Counted from the stretch's first letter, positions 17,796 to 28,918 are shown. The stretch: 64,000 nucleotides of DNA from Vibrio coralliirubri (GCF_024347375.1 NZ_AP025470.1:2976001-3040000), one strand, 5' to 3'. Notes: a model not told the origin generated them from the letters alone. Made by a program: numbers and translations.

Positions 17796-19277
17796 TTACT
17801 TACGACCTTTAACCATGCTCATCATACGTTTACGTTTACGTTCTTGAGAAATTGTCAGCTTGTTTGTCTTAGCTTCAAATGGGTTCTCGCTGTTCTGGAA
17901 TTGAATGCGAATAGGTGTACCCATAATCTCTAGTGAACGACGGTAGTAGTTCATCAAGAATCGTTTGTATGAATCTGGCAAATTACGAACTTGGTTACCG
18001 TGGATAACGATAATCGGTGGGTTGTAGCCACCAGCGTGCGCGTATTTCAGTTTCACACGACGGCCACGAACCATAGGCGGTTGGTGATCATCAGTCGCCA
18101 TCTTCATAATACGAGTTAGAACAGAAGTACCAACACGAGTCGTCGCTGACTTGTAAGCTTCTTGTACAGACTCAAACAAGTGACCAACACCTGTACCGTG
18201 AAGTGCAGAGATAAAGTGAATACGTGCGAAATCAACGAAACCTAAGCGACGGTCTAGCTCTTTCTTAACGCGTTCTTTAACGTCGTTATCTAGGCCATCC
18301 CACTTGTTTACGGCAATAACAATTGAACGACCAGCGTTCAACGCAAAGCCTAGCAAGCTTAGATCTTGATCAGAGATGTTTTCGCGAGCATCGATAAGCA
18401 GCAATACAACGTTAGCATCTTCAATCGCTTTCAGTGTTTTAACCACTGAGAACTTCTCTACCGTTTCGTTGATGTTTTTACGACGACGAACACCCGCAGT
18501 ATCGATGAGAACATATTCACGCTCATCACGCTGCATTGGGATGTAGATAGAGTCACGAGTCGTACCTGGCATATCGTAAACAACCACACGTTCTTCACCA
18601 AGAATACGGTTAGTTAACGTTGATTTGCCTACGTTAGGACGGCCAATGATCGCTAGTTTGATCGGTTGATCTTGAAGACGCTTGAATTCTGCTTCAGCTT
18701 CTTCTTCTGTAAATTCAACCTGCTCTTCTTCTTCGTCTTCAAACTCAGTTAAATCGCTTACTTCGCCATTCTCAGCTTTTAGCGCTTCAGCGAATGGGTT
18801 AAGAGCAAGATCAATAAGTGCAGTAACACCACGACCATGCGCCGCAGCGATTTGGTACATGTCTTCTACGCCTAGTTGCCAGAAGTCAGCACTTGCAGCA
18901 TCAGGGTCGATACCATCAACCTTGTTTACTACTAGCATTGAAGGCTTTTCTAGTTGACGTAGGTGCTTAGCAATCGCCACGTCTGAAGGTGTTAGACCCG
19001 CACGGCCATCTACCATAAATAGAACGACATCAGCTTCATCAATCGCCGCTAGCGACTGCTCAGCCATTTTAGTTTCAACACCTTCTTCAGTACCGTCGAT
19101 ACCGCCAGTGTCAATAACAATAAAGTCATGCTCGCTAAAATGAGCATGACCGTATTTACGGTCACGCGTTAAGCCAGGGAAATCCGCAACCAATGCATCA
19201 CGAGTTCGAGTCAATCGGTTAAATAACGTAGATTTACCTACGTTCGGACGCCCTACTAGAGCAACAACAGGTACCAT
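17796..19277 (-). CDS. der: Ribosome-assembly GTPase Der (EngA)
   Basis: Essential GTPase for maturation of the 50S ribosomal subunit. It has two tandem G domains, each with [10 protein letters not shown] (near the N-terminus and about residue 210), the DFPGLTRD and DMPGTTRD switch regions and NKVDG/NKWDG specificity motifs, followed by a C-terminal KH-like domain. An acidic linker ([20 protein letters not shown]) joins the G domains. The 493 residues match the family. It follows bamB after 158 bp with a strong terminator between, so it may also have its own promoter. Confidence 0.98.
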   Translation of the reverse strand: MVPVVALVGRPNVGKSTLFNRLTRTRDALVADFPGLTRDRKYGHAHFSEHDFIVIDTGGIDGTEEGVETKMAEQSLAAIDEADVVLFMVDGRAGLTPSDVAIAKHLRQLEKPSMLVVNKVDGIDPDAASADFWQLGVEDMYQIAAAHGRGVTALIDLALNPFAEALKAENGEVSDLTEFEDEEEEQVEFTEEEAEAEFKRLQDQPIKLAIIGRPNVGKSTLTNRILGEERVVVYDMPGTTRDSIYIPMQRDEREYVLIDTAGVRRRKNINETVEKFSVVKTLKAIEDANVVLLLIDARENISDQDLSLLGFALNAGRSIVIAVNKWDGLDNDVKERVKKELDRRLGFVDFARIHFISALHGTGVGHLFESVQEAYKSATTRVGTSVLTRIMKMATDDHQPPMVRGRRVKLKYAHAGGYNPPIIVIHGNQVRNLPDSYKRFLMNYYRRSLEIMGTPIRIQFQNSENPFEAKTNKLTISQERKRKRMMSMVKGRK

Positions 19278-19380
19278 AACAACCTCTACAATTTCTTCTC
19301 TAAATGTAGTTATAGGTAAGCACTTGTTCGCAAGTTTAAACTCTTACCTATAACCACACGGTTTATTAATTTTTAACAAC

Positions 19381-19414
19381 AAAACGGCTCCTGGCTGTTA
19401 CCAACCAGGAGCCG
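19381..19414 (-). terminator. Strong terminator between bamB and der
   Basis: Minus-strand arms CGGCTCCTGG and CCAGGAGCCG (perfect 10 bp) with a ten-base loop, followed by TTTTGTTG. It separates the hisS-yfgM-bamB transcript from der. Confidence 0.88.
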
Positions 19415-19435
19415 ACTGTGAATTATATCACGCTT

Positions 19436-20596
19436 TTATTGGCTAATCGTTAGTTTCTTTACATCGCCATTGCGAGTCGTCACTAAGTAGCCTTCAGGCA
19501 GTTCAATTGGCGCAACCGCAAAGCCGCTATCATCGACAAGCTGTTGTGCAACAAACTCACCCGATGAACGATCTAACCAGTGCAGATAACCTTCTGTGTC
19601 ACCCACGACTACATAACCATTAATAATAGCAGGTGCTGTCAGTAAGCGGTTTTCTAACAATGGAGTGCTCCACAGTTCAGTACCACTACGCGCATCAACC
19701 GCAACCACATGGTCTTTGTCGGTAACAACGAACAAACGGCTGCCATCACTTGCTAAATCAATCGCTGATGAGTAGTTACGTTTCCAAACTGGCTTACCAG
19801 AACGAAGATCGATAGCAATCAGCTGACCATTGATACCTACGGTATACAAAGTGCCACCAAGAACAATTGGAGATGCATCAACATCAACCAAACGATCAAT
19901 TTCCGTTGCGCCTTTTGGCGTGCCTACTGGCTGTTGCCAAATAAGCTGACCACGGTCAACGATAGCCGCAGCTAGACGACCATTTGCTGTACCCCAGAAC
20001 ACACCACCAGAAACCGCAACAGGCGAGCTGTCGCCACGCAATGTTAGGCTTGGTACTTCAGTACTGATGGTCCATTTTTGTTCGCCGCTTGCTTGATCTA
20101 ACGCGATCAACATGCCGCGACTGGTATGAACAATGACCATGTTGCTATCAGTTGCTGGGGATGCAAGCACCTCGCCATTTACTGATACACGCCACAGCTC
20201 TTCACCGGTCGATTCTTCCAGTGCGATCACTTCGCCATTTTCAGAACCAACAAATACTTTACCGTAAGCCGCCGTTAGGCCACCCGATAAACGAGCCAGT
20301 ACGTCTTTCTCAAGATCGACTTTCCATAGCTCTTTACCTGTATCAGGATCAAGCGCTTTAACCATACCTTCACGGCTTGCAACAAACACTTTGTCGTAAG
20401 CCAATTCTGGCGTTAGTTTTGAAAAGTAGTGACCAACACCATCACCAACCGACGTAGACCATTCCTGACTAGGAGTGAACTCGCTGTTTACCGTTGGTAC
20501 TGGAGCCATGATTACGGTGTCTTCTTCACCCGCACAGCCAGCTAGTAGGCCAAGAGCAATCGCACACAACGCCGCTTTTGGAAACATCTTCTTCAT
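19436..20596 (-). CDS. bamB: Outer-membrane assembly lipoprotein BamB
   Basis: Lipoprotein of the BAM complex that inserts beta-barrel proteins into the outer membrane. A lipoprotein signal peptide ends with lipobox LLAGC (lipidated C21). The mature part is an eight-bladed beta-propeller of PQQ-like repeats, visible as recurring ALD..TGKELWKVD, ALEESTGEELWRV and AIDLRSGKPVWKR segments. The 386 residues match E. coli BamB (YfgL). It starts 10 bp after yfgM. Confidence 0.97.
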   Translation of the reverse strand: MKKMFPKAALCAIALGLLAGCAGEEDTVIMAPVPTVNSEFTPSQEWSTSVGDGVGHYFSKLTPELAYDKVFVASREGMVKALDPDTGKELWKVDLEKDVLARLSGGLTAAYGKVFVGSENGEVIALEESTGEELWRVSVNGEVLASPATDSNMVIVHTSRGMLIALDQASGEQKWTISTEVPSLTLRGDSSPVAVSGGVFWGTANGRLAAAIVDRGQLIWQQPVGTPKGATEIDRLVDVDASPIVLGGTLYTVGINGQLIAIDLRSGKPVWKRNYSSAIDLASDGSRLFVVTDKDHVVAVDARSGTELWSTPLLENRLLTAPAIINGYVVVGDTEGYLHWLDRSSGEFVAQQLVDDSGFAVAPIELPEGYLVTTRNGDVKKLTISQ

Positions 20597-20606
20597 TCAA
20601 AGCGCC

Positions 20607-21221
20607 TTATTTAGCTAGGTCGTCAAGTTTGATTTGAAGCGTTTGGCTAGCGTCAACAGCTTGCTGTGCTTCTGTGTAAGCACTGTATGCTGCGTCAGTG
20701 TCGCCTTTACGAAGTGAGATATCACCACGCAGTTCAGCAACACGGCCTTTCCAAGATTCATCTGTCATAGCAGCAAGATCAGTCAGTGCTGCGTCAAATT
20801 CACCTTGCTCAGCTTTGATGCGTGCAACACGATAAGTAAGTAGTGGCGCAAGTGCCGCGTCCTTAGTTGCCGATTTTGCCCACTCTAGCTGTTCAAGTGC
20901 TGCTGCTAGCTCACCCGCTTGTACTTGTACTTTTGCTAATTGCATAGCTGCAAGTACTGAGTACTCAGCGTCTTTGTTTGCGTCGATGAAAGCTTGAATA
21001 TCAGATTGAGCATCAACGCCCTTAGTATCAAGAGCTGAAATTACAGAGGTGTAGCCTTCCGAAGCTGCTTCACGCGCTTCAACTACTGAATCTTGGTAAT
21101 AGCGCCAACCAAATAGACCACCTAAACCAATAACCGCACCAAAGATTACGGCTTTACCGTTCTCTTTCCACCAATCTTTAATGGCTTCAACTTGTTGCTC
21201 TTCGCTATCGTAAAGTTCCAC
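20607..21221 (-). CDS. yfgM: YfgM, SecYEG-associated chaperone-like protein
   Basis: Inner-membrane protein that with PpiD sits at the SecYEG translocon and helps proteins pass into the periplasm. A short cytoplasmic N-terminus (MELYDSEEQQVEAIKDWWKE) precedes one membrane segment (about residues 24-42, VIFGAVIGLGGLFGWRYY) and a periplasmic TPR-like helical domain. At 204 residues it has normal length. It lies between hisS and bamB, as in E. coli. Confidence 0.93.
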   Translation of the reverse strand: MELYDSEEQQVEAIKDWWKENGKAVIFGAVIGLGGLFGWRYYQDSVVEAREAASEGYTSVISALDTKGVDAQSDIQAFIDANKDAEYSVLAAMQLAKVQVQAGELAAALEQLEWAKSATKDAALAPLLTYRVARIKAEQGEFDAALTDLAAMTDESWKGRVAELRGDISLRKGDTDAAYSAYTEAQQAVDASQTLQIKLDDLAK

Positions 21222-21300
21222 TTCCTGTCCTCTTTAATTCTTTAAACGCCAGCATAGTGCTGACGTTAGTATTCATTATGAGCGTTTGCTCAATGGCTAA

Positions 21301-22569
21301 TTAGATTAGCGCAGCAACTTTCTCTGCAACTTCCGTTTGAGACACGGTTTCTTGCTCGCCGCCAACCAGATCTTTTAGCACAACTGTATTGTCAGCAACT
21401 TCGTTCTCACCAAGTACCAGCGCCACAACAGCACCTACTTTGTCAGCACGTTTGAATTGCTTCTTGAAGTTACCACCACCGAAGTGGTTCATTACACGCA
21501 CGCCTTCAACGGTGTCGCGTAATTGATTCGCTAACTGCATGCCCGCGATCATAGTACCTTCGCCAGCAGCAACTACGTATACATCAACGCTACGACGAAC
21601 TTCTGTTAGCTCTAGCGTTTCCATCATCAGAACCAGACGCTCTAGACCCATTGCGAAGCCAACTGCATTGGTTGCTTTGCCGCCTAGTTGCTCAACAAGA
21701 CCATCGTAACGACCGCCACCACATACTGTACCTTGAGCACCAAGGCTGTCTGTGATCCACTCAAATACGGTGCGGTTGTAGTAATCTAGGCCACGTACTA
21801 GACGCTCATTAACTTGGTATTCGATACCAACAGCGTCAAGAAGTTCACACAAACCAGCAAAATGTTGCTTCGATTCTTCACCTAGATATTCAGATAGTCG
21901 AGGTGCGTCACCTAAGATCGCTTGAACATCAGGGTTCTTAGTATCAAGTACACGTAGAGGGTTAGTGTGCATGCGACGTTTGCAGTCTTCGTCAAGCACA
22001 TCAATGTGTTGCTCAAGGAAAGCCACTAACGCAGTGCGGTAGCTTACGCGATCTTCTTGAGAACCGATTGAGTTCAGCTCTAGGCGAACGTGCTTATCGA
22101 TGCCTAGCTCACGCCATAGACGTGCTGTCATCATGATAAGTTCTGCGTCAACGTCTGGACCGTCTAGGCCAAACACTTCAACACCACATTGGTGGAATTG
22201 ACGGTAACGACCTTTTTGAGGACGCTCGTGACGGAACATAGGGCCCATGTACCATAGGCGCTGTTCATCACGGTTGATAAGGCTATTTTGAATACATGAA
22301 CGTACACAACCTGCTGTGCCTTCTGGGCGCAGCGTTAGGCTATCGCCATTGCGGTCGTCAAAGGTGTACATCTCTTTAGAAACAACGTCTGTCTCTTCAC
22401 CAACTGCACGGCTAAATAGGTTTGTTTCTTCAACGATAGGCATACGTACTTCGTTGTAACCGTATGCACTCACCACGTTTTTAACTGCGCTTTCTACTTT
22501 CTGCCACAGTGGTGATTGAGTTGGAAGGCAGTCGTTCATGCCTCGAATTGCTTGGATATTTTTAGCCAC
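21301..22569 (-). CDS. hisS: Histidyl-tRNA synthetase
   Basis: Class II synthetase charging tRNA-His. Motifs are clear: the [14 protein letters not shown] start, motif 2 region [13 protein letters not shown] and [15 protein letters not shown], the histidine-specific [15 protein letters not shown] and motif 3 [11 protein letters not shown]. The open frame begins eight codons further upstream at a GTG, but the GTG at 22569 ([10 protein letters not shown], read as Met) aligns with the known E. coli start and follows GGAATAAATACT, giving 422 residues. It follows ispG after about 70 bp. Confidence 0.97.
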   Translation of the reverse strand: MAKNIQAIRGMNDCLPTQSPLWQKVESAVKNVVSAYGYNEVRMPIVEETNLFSRAVGEETDVVSKEMYTFDDRNGDSLTLRPEGTAGCVRSCIQNSLINRDEQRLWYMGPMFRHERPQKGRYRQFHQCGVEVFGLDGPDVDAELIMMTARLWRELGIDKHVRLELNSIGSQEDRVSYRTALVAFLEQHIDVLDEDCKRRMHTNPLRVLDTKNPDVQAILGDAPRLSEYLGEESKQHFAGLCELLDAVGIEYQVNERLVRGLDYYNRTVFEWITDSLGAQGTVCGGGRYDGLVEQLGGKATNAVGFAMGLERLVLMMETLELTEVRRSVDVYVVAAGEGTMIAGMQLANQLRDTVEGVRVMNHFGGGNFKKQFKRADKVGAVVALVLGENEVADNTVVLKDLVGGEQETVSQTEVAEKVAALI

Positions 22570-22639
22570 AGTATTTATTCCGTAATTTCTCACGACCAGG
22601 TGTTAGTGCGAATAGACAATCACACCCCATCGCGTTGTA

Positions 22640-23761
22640 TTAATCTTCTAAGTTTTCTACATCAATGCGATTTGCTTTATCAAGCACTGACGCTTTTGCA
22701 CGAATCTTAGCTTCAAGTTTGTCGACAAGGTCATCGTTGTCGAAGCGCTCTTTCTGACGCTTACCGTCTTCGTAGAAGGCACTCTTACGAGCACTACCGG
22801 CTAAACCTAAGTGAGACACTTCAGCTTCACCAGGGCCGTTAACCACACAACCGATGATAGATACATCCATTGGAGTGATCACGTCTTCTAGGCGCTCTTC
22901 AAGGGCATTAACTGTGTTAATAACATCGAACTCTTGACGAGAACAGCTCGGGCACGCAATGAAGTTGATGCCACGCGAACGAATGCGCAAAGATTTAAGA
23001 ATATCAAAACCAACTTTGATCTCTTCAACCGGATCAGCCGCTAGCGAGATACGCAGCGTATCGCCGATACCTTCAGAAAGAAGCATACCTAAACCTACTG
23101 CTGACTTTACAGAGCCAGCACGCGCACCACCCGCTTCGGTAATGCCAAGGTGAAGAGGTTGATCAATCTGCTTAGCCAGCAAACGGTAAGAACCGACTGC
23201 TAGGAATACATCAGACGCCTTAACGCTGACTTTGAATTGATCAAAGTTCAGACGGTCTAGAATATCTACATGACGCATTGCTGATTCAACAAGCGCTTCT
23301 GCTGTAGGTTCTGTGTATTTCTCTTGGATCTCTTTCTCAAGAGAACCGCCGTTAACACCAATACGAATCGGAATATTCATATCACGTGCACAATCAACAA
23401 CTGAGCGGATACGGCTTTCGTTACCGATGTTACCTGGGTTGATACGCAGACAGTCAACGCCGTATTCCGCCACTTTAAGTGCGATACGGTAGTCGAAGTG
23501 AATATCAGCAACCAAAGGAACAGAGACCTGCTGCTTGATTAGCTTAAAGGCTTCAGCGGCATCCATAGTCGGTACAGATACGCGAACGATATCAGCGCCA
23601 ACTTTTTCCAGAGCTCTAATTTGAGCAACGGTCGCGGCTACATCTGTTGTTCTTGTGTTGGTCATGGATTGCACAGCAATTGGTGCACCATCACCGATCG
23701 GCACATCACCCACATAAATACGGGTTGATTTGCGACGAATAATAGGAGATTCGTGTTGCAT
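22640..23761 (-). CDS. ispG: 4-hydroxy-3-methylbut-2-enyl diphosphate synthase
   Basis: Fe-S enzyme of the MEP isoprenoid pathway that converts MEcPP to HMBPP using flavodoxin electrons. The cluster ligands are C270 and C273 (CPSC), C305 (CVVNGPGE) and E312, identical in position to the E. coli enzyme. The N-terminal TIM barrel shows [20 protein letters not shown] and [10 protein letters not shown]. At 373 residues it has normal length. It starts 7 bp after rodZ and precedes hisS. Its cluster supply presumably comes from the isc operon 5 kb away. Confidence 0.98.
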   Translation of the reverse strand: MQHESPIIRRKSTRIYVGDVPIGDGAPIAVQSMTNTRTTDVAATVAQIRALEKVGADIVRVSVPTMDAAEAFKLIKQQVSVPLVADIHFDYRIALKVAEYGVDCLRINPGNIGNESRIRSVVDCARDMNIPIRIGVNGGSLEKEIQEKYTEPTAEALVESAMRHVDILDRLNFDQFKVSVKASDVFLAVGSYRLLAKQIDQPLHLGITEAGGARAGSVKSAVGLGMLLSEGIGDTLRISLAADPVEEIKVGFDILKSLRIRSRGINFIACPSCSRQEFDVINTVNALEERLEDVITPMDVSIIGCVVNGPGEAEVSHLGLAGSARKSAFYEDGKRQKERFDNDDLVDKLEAKIRAKASVLDKANRIDVENLED

Positions 23762-23768
23762 ATTAACT

Positions 23769-24725
23769 CTAAGGTAAGGTTATTCTAGCTACTTTGCCTG
23801 AAGTATACCCAGAAAGGTCGACAGGTTCACTTGCAAATGTCATTGATACGCCTTCTGGCGCACCTAGAATCACTTTATATGGCGCAGTTCCTGAAAGATT
23901 TAACGACTGACCTGCTTTTTTGATGCCAGTCGACAAGGTTTTACCCGTTGCATCTTTTACTTGGATCCAGCAATCAGCAGAGAACTGCATGACTAGCTCA
24001 TTAGCCACAGCTTCAGGAGTAGTACTTGCTTCAACCGCTTCTGCATTAGCAGCAACTTCAGCAGTTGGTTCTGTCTCTGTTGCTTGTTGCGCAGGAGTTT
24101 CGTCAGCTGGAGTAACAGCATCTGAAGTATCTTCCGCATCGCTTATCGCAGCAAGGCCTTCAGTACCTTCAACAACAGAAGCACCCGCTTCGTTTTGTTC
24201 AGCTTCAATCACTTCTAAAGAGGTGAATTCAGGGGCAAGTGATTCTTCTACCGCTAGTTCTTCTGAGCTTTCAGTATTCGCTAAAGATTGAGATAGGGTG
24301 TCTTGTTGTTGGTTCTGCCACCACCAAAGTGAGGAGATACCCGCAATGACCGCAAAAATGCTCCAAGTCAGGAGCATAATACGGCTGTTGTGCTTCTCGG
24401 TTTTGGTCTTACGAGAAAAACTCAGCATTTCTTGCTCTTGATGCTGAGCATCACCGGCATGATGCAGCGCACTCAATACGACTTTTTCGTCAAGATTGAC
24501 GTATTTCGCGTATGAACGAATGTAGCCACGCATAAACGTCGCCACTTGATCTGACTCGAATTGGTTTTCTTCAATTTGTTGGATCAGCGTAACGCGAAGT
24601 TTCAAGCGATCAGAAATCTGCTTTTGCGTTAAACCAAGAGATTCTCGTTTGTTCTTAAGCAGCGTTCCCGCTTCCAAAGCTGGAGCTACGTTTTCTTGCG
24701 CTTGTGTATCTTGTTCTGTGTTCAT
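23769..24725 (-). CDS. rodZ: Cell-shape protein RodZ
   Basis: Membrane protein linking the MreB cytoskeleton to the elongasome. The N-terminal helix-turn-helix domain (about residues 20-90, [20 protein letters not shown]) binds MreB. One membrane segment follows at about 116-137 ([20 protein letters not shown]), then a low-complexity periplasmic linker rich in Glu, Ala and Thr, and a C-terminal beta domain ([19 protein letters not shown]). At 318 residues it is typical for vibrios. First gene of the rodZ-ispG-hisS run. Confidence 0.95.
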   Translation of the reverse strand: MNTEQDTQAQENVAPALEAGTLLKNKRESLGLTQKQISDRLKLRVTLIQQIEENQFESDQVATFMRGYIRSYAKYVNLDEKVVLSALHHAGDAQHQEQEMLSFSRKTKTEKHNSRIMLLTWSIFAVIAGISSLWWWQNQQQDTLSQSLANTESSEELAVEESLAPEFTSLEVIEAEQNEAGASVVEGTEGLAAISDAEDTSDAVTPADETPAQQATETEPTAEVAANAEAVEASTTPEAVANELVMQFSADCWIQVKDATGKTLSTGIKKAGQSLNLSGTAPYKVILGAPEGVSMTFASEPVDLSGYTSGKVARITLP

Positions 24726-24974
24726 AGAGAGTGAACTTCTAAAGTATTATCGCAGGTTGAGGAGAGCGTTTTCTTATTGTCGTTTAAGCTCAATCTAACA
24801 ACCCACGTTATGTGGAATTTTTCCTGCTATCTAAATCATCAACCCTTAAAGGCGAACATCATTCATTTGTTATGGATGACCTTCTCAGGAAGCTAGTTTA
24901 TCAAGTAGCCAACCTAAATAGACATATTGATGATCAGTAGCAAGCGAGCACTTAAATTAATTTAAGATTAGTTA

Positions 24975-25002
24975 ATCATAAGCTAATGCCATTACAAGGC
25001 AA
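24975..25002 (-). promoter_or_regulatory. Candidate promoter of rodZ-ispG-hisS
   Basis: Minus strand TTGCCT, 16 bp, TATGAT (4/6 and 5/6 matches to sigma-70 boxes), about 250 bp upstream of rodZ. The distance is long, so a closer promoter may also exist. Confidence 0.35.
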
Positions 25003-25117
25003 AAACACTTTAAACAAAATTTACCGTCAGCTCATGGTTTTGTCCAAAATTTGACGAAAAATGTAAGAAAGCGTGGGCAAGAAGTCCAAAAAATCAAAAA
25101 CTGTACCCCAGAAAAGC

Positions 25118-25148
25118 AACAAGCCAGAAGTAAGACTTCTGGCTTGTT
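25118..25148 (-). terminator. Intrinsic terminator of rlmN
   Basis: A nearly perfect 14-bp stem (AACAAGCCAGAAGT with its complement) and a three-base loop, followed on the minus strand by GCTTTTC, 17 bp after the rlmN stop. The T run is short, but the stem is strong. Confidence 0.8.
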
Positions 25149-25165
25149 TAGGTTCTAATCGCGTT

Positions 25166-26308
25166 TTATACCGCTTTTACCTCAATCACACCACCGGCAA
25201 TCAAGTTCGCTTCAGAGGCAGCTTTAAGCATTTTAGTACGCTTAGTTCTGTCAATAACATCACCGACTAATTGACCACACGCGGCATCAATATCATCACC
25301 ACGAGTCTTACGAACGGTTACTGTGTAGTTGTATTCCATCAGCGTTTTTTGGAAGCGATCAATACGAGAGTTGCTTGGCTTCTTATAAGGCGAACCCGGG
25401 TAAGGGTTAAATGGAATTAAGTTGATCTTACAAGGCGTCTCTTTCATTAGCTCTGCAAGTTCACGTGCGTGGTCCATATCGTCATTCACATGATCCAATA
25501 ACACGTACTCAACCGTTACTTTACCGCGGTTAGCGTTTGAAGATGCAATGTAACGACGAACTGATGCTAGGAAGTCTTGAATATCCCAACGATCGTTGAT
25601 CGGCATGATTTGGCTACGTAGTGCATCGTTTGGTGCATGTAGAGAGATAGCCAATGCTACATCAATGTTGTCTGTCATTTGGTCAAGACCAGAAACAACA
25701 CCAGAAGTTGATACAGTTACACGACGCTTAGACAGCGCGAAACCTAGATCATCAAGCATGATTTCTAATGATGGCATTAGGTTCTTCATGTTCAATAGAG
25801 GCTCGCCCATACCCATCATTACAACGTTAGTAATTGGACGACGGCCGGTTTCTTTTTCTAGGCCGATTTCGCGAGATGCACGCCAGATTTGGCCAACAAT
25901 CTCTGAAACTTTTAGGTTACGGTTGAAGCCTTGTTGAGCTGTAGAACAGAACTTACATTCAAGTGCACAACCAACCTGTGAAGATACACATAGCGTCGCA
26001 CGGTCACCATCTGGGATATATACCGTTTCAACGTCTTGGTCGCCAACGCTCATCGCCCATTTAATTGTGCCATCTGAAGAGTGTTGAGCTTCAGAAACAA
26101 CAGGTGCAACAATCTCACAGCGACGTTGAAGTTTCTCACGTAACTTTTTGTTGATGTTATTCATTTGTTCGAAGTCATCGACACCGAAGTGATAAATCCA
26201 CTTCATCACTTGCTCTGCTCGAAACGCTTTCTCATTCAGTTCTTCTGTGAAAAATTTACGAAGACCTTTACGATCAAAATCGAGTAGATTGACTTTAGCT
26301 GTGGTCAT
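25166..26308 (-). CDS. rlmN: 23S rRNA A2503 / tRNA A37 C2-methyltransferase RlmN
   Basis: Radical-SAM enzyme that methylates C2 of A2503 in 23S rRNA and of A37 in some tRNAs. The cluster motif is CALECKFC (CX3CX2C), after VSSQVG; other landmarks are [36 protein letters not shown] and the catalytic cysteine in DIDAACGQL. The open frame starts at a TTG at 26320, but the ATG at 26308 ([16 protein letters not shown]) has GAGAGG just upstream, giving 380 residues. Standing between rodZ and ndk, it is separated from ndk by a repeat-rich gap. Confidence 0.97.
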   Translation of the reverse strand: MTTAKVNLLDFDRKGLRKFFTEELNEKAFRAEQVMKWIYHFGVDDFEQMNNINKKLREKLQRRCEIVAPVVSEAQHSSDGTIKWAMSVGDQDVETVYIPDGDRATLCVSSQVGCALECKFCSTAQQGFNRNLKVSEIVGQIWRASREIGLEKETGRRPITNVVMMGMGEPLLNMKNLMPSLEIMLDDLGFALSKRRVTVSTSGVVSGLDQMTDNIDVALAISLHAPNDALRSQIMPINDRWDIQDFLASVRRYIASSNANRGKVTVEYVLLDHVNDDMDHARELAELMKETPCKINLIPFNPYPGSPYKKPSNSRIDRFQKTLMEYNYTVTVRKTRGDDIDAACGQLVGDVIDRTKRTKMLKAASEANLIAGGVIEVKAV

Positions 26309-26471
26309 GATGCCTCTCAATGACGGAACAATAATTAAGGGCGCGAATTGTACAGGCTTTACGCAACTTCAACAAGCATTGTAAAACCCTGTGTTTATTA
26401 AGACATTCAAACTTAAGCGATTAAAATTTAAACAACTGTATTTATCGGCCTGAGATTACCCAATTTAAACA

Positions 26472-26514
26472 AAAGATTCCCGATTACGCTCCTTCGTCGC
26501 TTTCGGGAATGACG
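26472..26514. repeat. Partial copy (right half) of the intergenic palindromic repeat
   Basis: It matches the right half of the three full units further along: AGATTCCCGATTACGCTCC followed by TTCGTCGCTTTCGGGAATG and ACG. The left half is missing or diverged. Confidence 0.75.
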
Positions 26515-26600
26515 TAAATAATCTCCAACAGATCACTAATACTTAGCTCGAAATTGTAGTCCCGCTATTCACGCAGTCAGGTCATCAACTCCTCAAAGCC

Positions 26601-26693
26601 CGTCATTCCAGAACTGAGGAACGAAGTATCTGGAATCTCCAATAACAAAAACAGATTCACGATTACGTTCCTTCGTCGCTTTCGGGAATGACG
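26601..26693. repeat. Intergenic palindromic repeat, copy 1 (93 bp)
   Basis: It begins CGTCATTCC and ends GGAATGACG, the two ends being inverted repeats. The middle has CTGGAATCTCCAATAACAAA and a right arm with CCTTCGTCGCTTTCGGGAAT. A REP/ERIC-like extragenic palindrome. Confidence 0.85.
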
Positions 26694-26754
26694 TGAAGGC
26701 TTCCTCAATAACTTTCCATTAATCGCCATGCGATCGTGACACCCCAAAGCTCAC

Positions 26755-26846
26755 CGTCATTCTTGAACCGAGGGACGAGGTATCTGGATCTCCAATAATA
26801 AAAACAGATTCACGATTACGCTCCTTCGTCGCTTTCCGGAATGACG
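26755..26846. repeat. Intergenic palindromic repeat, copy 2 (92 bp)
   Basis: Same unit as copy 1 with several substitutions (it begins CGTCATTCTTG and ends CCGGAATGACG). It starts 154 bp after the start of copy 1. Confidence 0.85.
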
Positions 26847-26903
26847 TGAATACTCACCAACAGCTCGCAATATTTGCCACGAGATTGTGGCTCCCAAACT
26901 CCC

Positions 26904-26996
26904 CGTCATTCCAGAACTGAGGAACGAAGTATCTGGAATCTCCAATAACAAAAACAGATTCCCGATTACGCTCCTTCGTCGCTTTCGAGAATGACG
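26904..26996. repeat. Intergenic palindromic repeat, copy 3 (93 bp)
   Basis: Nearly identical to copy 1. It starts 149 bp after copy 2. The spacers between copies are also related to each other, so the whole unit of about 150 bp looks tandemly duplicated. Confidence 0.85.
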
Positions 26997-27032
26997 ACTA
27001 AATTGATTATCGAGAGCGTAAAAGACACTTAC

Positions 27033-27061
27033 AAAAAAGGCCTCACCGAAGTGAAGCCTTT
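27033..27061 (-). terminator. Intrinsic terminator of ndk
   Basis: Minus-strand stem AAAGGCTTCAC/GTGAGGCCTTT (one G-U) closed by a TTCG tetraloop and followed by TTTGT, 20 bp after the ndk stop. UUCG loops are especially stable in RNA. Confidence 0.9.
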
Positions 27062-27081
27062 AGAATAATTTGCTGTACCGA

Positions 27082-27516
27082 TTATTGAGCTGGGCGTGGG
27101 CAAATTTCAGATTCTGGGAAGAAGAATTCGATTTCGCGAGCTGCAGACTCAGGGCTGTCGCTGCCGTGTACTGAGTTGTAACGCATGCTGATTGCGTAGT
27201 CAGCACGGATAGTGCCGCAAGCCGCTTCTTCTGGGTTTGTTTTGCCCATAAGCTCACGGTAACGAGCGATAGCGTTTTCGCCTTCAAGCACTTGAACCAT
27301 GATAGGACCAGAAGTCATAAACTCTTTAAGAGCTGGGAAGAACTCTTTGCCTTCGTGTTCTGCGTAGAAGCCACTCGCTTGCTCTTCAGTAAGACGAACC
27401 ATCTTAGCAGCAATAATTTCTAGGCCTGCTTTTTCGATACGGTGATAGATTTCACCAACAAGGTTACGCTTAACTGCATCCGGCTTAACAATTGAGAACG
27501 TTCTTTCTAGAGCCAT
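27082..27516 (-). CDS. ndk: Nucleoside diphosphate kinase
   Basis: Exchanges terminal phosphates between nucleoside di- and triphosphates through a phosphohistidine. The catalytic histidine is H117 in NSVHGSDS. The start is [20 protein letters not shown]; the product has 144 residues, close to E. coli Ndk (143). It follows pepB after about 106 bp and precedes the repeat array. Cytoplasmic housekeeping enzyme. Confidence 0.98.
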   Translation of the reverse strand: MALERTFSIVKPDAVKRNLVGEIYHRIEKAGLEIIAAKMVRLTEEQASGFYAEHEGKEFFPALKEFMTSGPIMVQVLEGENAIARYRELMGKTNPEEAACGTIRADYAISMRYNSVHGSDSPESAAREIEFFFPESEICPRPAQ

Positions 27517-27622
27517 AGGGATTCCTTCACTTCATTTTTTTGTTATTAAATACTGAAATTGCTGAGATCTTTCGATCTGAGCTTTATGAATGAGCGGCAC
27601 AAAATACCGCTCACCCTTATTA

Positions 27623-28918
27623 TTATTTTGCTTGGTCGATAAGAAGACGAGCCAGTGTGCGAACGCCCATACCCGTTGCGCCTGCCGCCCACTTGTCACT
27701 TGCTGACTTACGGTAAGTACCCGCGCAATCCATATGAATCCAACCTTTTTTGTAGTCATCTACAAAGTAAGAAAGGAATGCCGCTGCTGTACTTGCACCC
27801 GGTGTGTAATCACCCGTGCTGATGTTTGAAAGATCAGCAAAGTTTGAAGGCAACATGCCACGGTGGAAATCAGCAAGAGGCAGTGGCCATAAGCCTTCTT
27901 TCTCTTGATTTGCCGCCGTTAGCGCTTGGTGAGATAACTCATCATCGAAGCTTAATAGTGCGTGGTAGTCGTTACCTAGTGCGTTTTTAGCCGCGCCTGT
28001 TAGTGTTGCACAGTCGATGATCAGCTCAGGGCTTTGTGCACTTGCGTACATTAGGCCATCAGCTAGCACTAAGCGACCTTCCGCATCGGTGTTCATGATC
28101 TCAACTGTTTTACCGTTTTTGTAGGTAATGATATCGCCAAGCTTCAATGCGCGACCAGAGATCATGTTCTCTGCGCAACATAGAATAAGCTTGATGCGCT
28201 TGTTCAGGCCGCGTTCAATCGCAAGACCTAAACCACCAGTAATTGTTGCTGCGCCACCCATGTCAGCTTTCATTGCTGTCATGAATTGGCCTGGTTTGAT
28301 GCTGTAACCGCCCGAATCGAACGTAATACCTTTACCGACTAAACAAGCAAATACAGGTGCATTTTCGTCGCCTGTTGGGTTGAAGTCCAGTTGCAGCATT
28401 GCTGATGTACGTTCAGAGCCACGGCCGACCGCGTAGATGCCTTCCCAACCTTCGGTTAGTAGATCCTTGTCTTTAACGATCTTCGCTTTAACAGTGCCCG
28501 CAGGTGCCACTGACTTGATGTATTCTGCAGCCATGGTCGCGAGTTGGCGAGGTGCCACTTCTTCAGCGGTTTTATTGATAATGTCACGCGTCCAGTCAGT
28601 CGCGCGAATACGAGCTTCAAGCTCAGTTTGATCGGCTTCTGAAAGTGCATCCCATTCCAATGCATTCTTTTTCTTTGGTCCACGGTAGCCTTGGTAGAAA
28701 GCCCAAACGCTTTCTAGATCCCAACCTTCACCACGAAGTGAAACGAATGCGATACCTTGTCCGTCAAGCGTACGACCTGCACGTTGAACTGCGCCTAGAT
28801 CGTGGCCTTCACCAATGTGAATTGTCGCTCCCGCTTCTGAGAACGATAAAATAGCTCTTGCTCCCCACTGAGGCTGGGCAGCTTCTTGACTTAAAAATAC
28901 TGACATCTGTGTAGACAT
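27623..28918 (-). CDS. pepB: Aminopeptidase B (M17 family)
   Basis: Two-metal leucyl-aminopeptidase-family exopeptidase that removes N-terminal residues from peptides in the cytoplasm. The metal and catalytic motifs are [22 protein letters not shown] and the M17 signature [14 protein letters not shown]. The 431 residues align end to end with E. coli PepB as recalled. The ATG at 28918 follows AAGGAGAAATC, a strong ribosome site. As in E. coli, it lies next to iscX, but a terminator separates the two. Confidence 0.96.
   Translation of the reverse strand: MSTQMSVFLSQEAAQPQWGARAILSFSEAGATIHIGEGHDLGAVQRAGRTLDGQGIAFVSLRGEGWDLESVWAFYQGYRGPKKKNALEWDALSEADQTELEARIRATDWTRDIINKTAEEVAPRQLATMAAEYIKSVAPAGTVKAKIVKDKDLLTEGWEGIYAVGRGSERTSAMLQLDFNPTGDENAPVFACLVGKGITFDSGGYSIKPGQFMTAMKADMGGAATITGGLGLAIERGLNKRIKLILCCAENMISGRALKLGDIITYKNGKTVEIMNTDAEGRLVLADGLMYASAQSPELIIDCATLTGAAKNALGNDYHALLSFDDELSHQALTAANQEKEGLWPLPLADFHRGMLPSNFADLSNISTGDYTPGASTAAAFLSYFVDDYKKGWIHMDCAGTYRKSASDKWAAGATGMGVRTLARLLIDQAK

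Larger units (their letters stand above)
24726..25165. other. 440-bp rodZ-rlmN intergenic region
   Basis: It holds the rlmN terminator at its right end and a candidate rodZ promoter near 24975-25002. The rest is AT-rich and shows no convincing gene, repeat or RNA structure. A GTG-started frame from 25073 runs over the terminator and is not believed. Confidence 0.6.
26309..27081. other. 773-bp rlmN-ndk intergenic region with repeat array
   Basis: It contains the rlmN promoter side (not pinned down), one partial and three full copies of a palindromic repeat listed separately, and the ndk terminator at the right end. No convincing coding frame; the small frames seen here run through the repeats. 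Confidence 0.75.

Noticed and set aside
25073..25270. 65-codon lysine-rich frame starting at a GTG
   Set aside because: It runs through the rlmN terminator and into the rlmN 3' end antisense; the sequence after the terminator is a shadow of rlmN.
26601..26996. CRISPR array
   Set aside because: Repeats are 92-93 bp palindromes, spacers are related to each other, and no cas genes are present.
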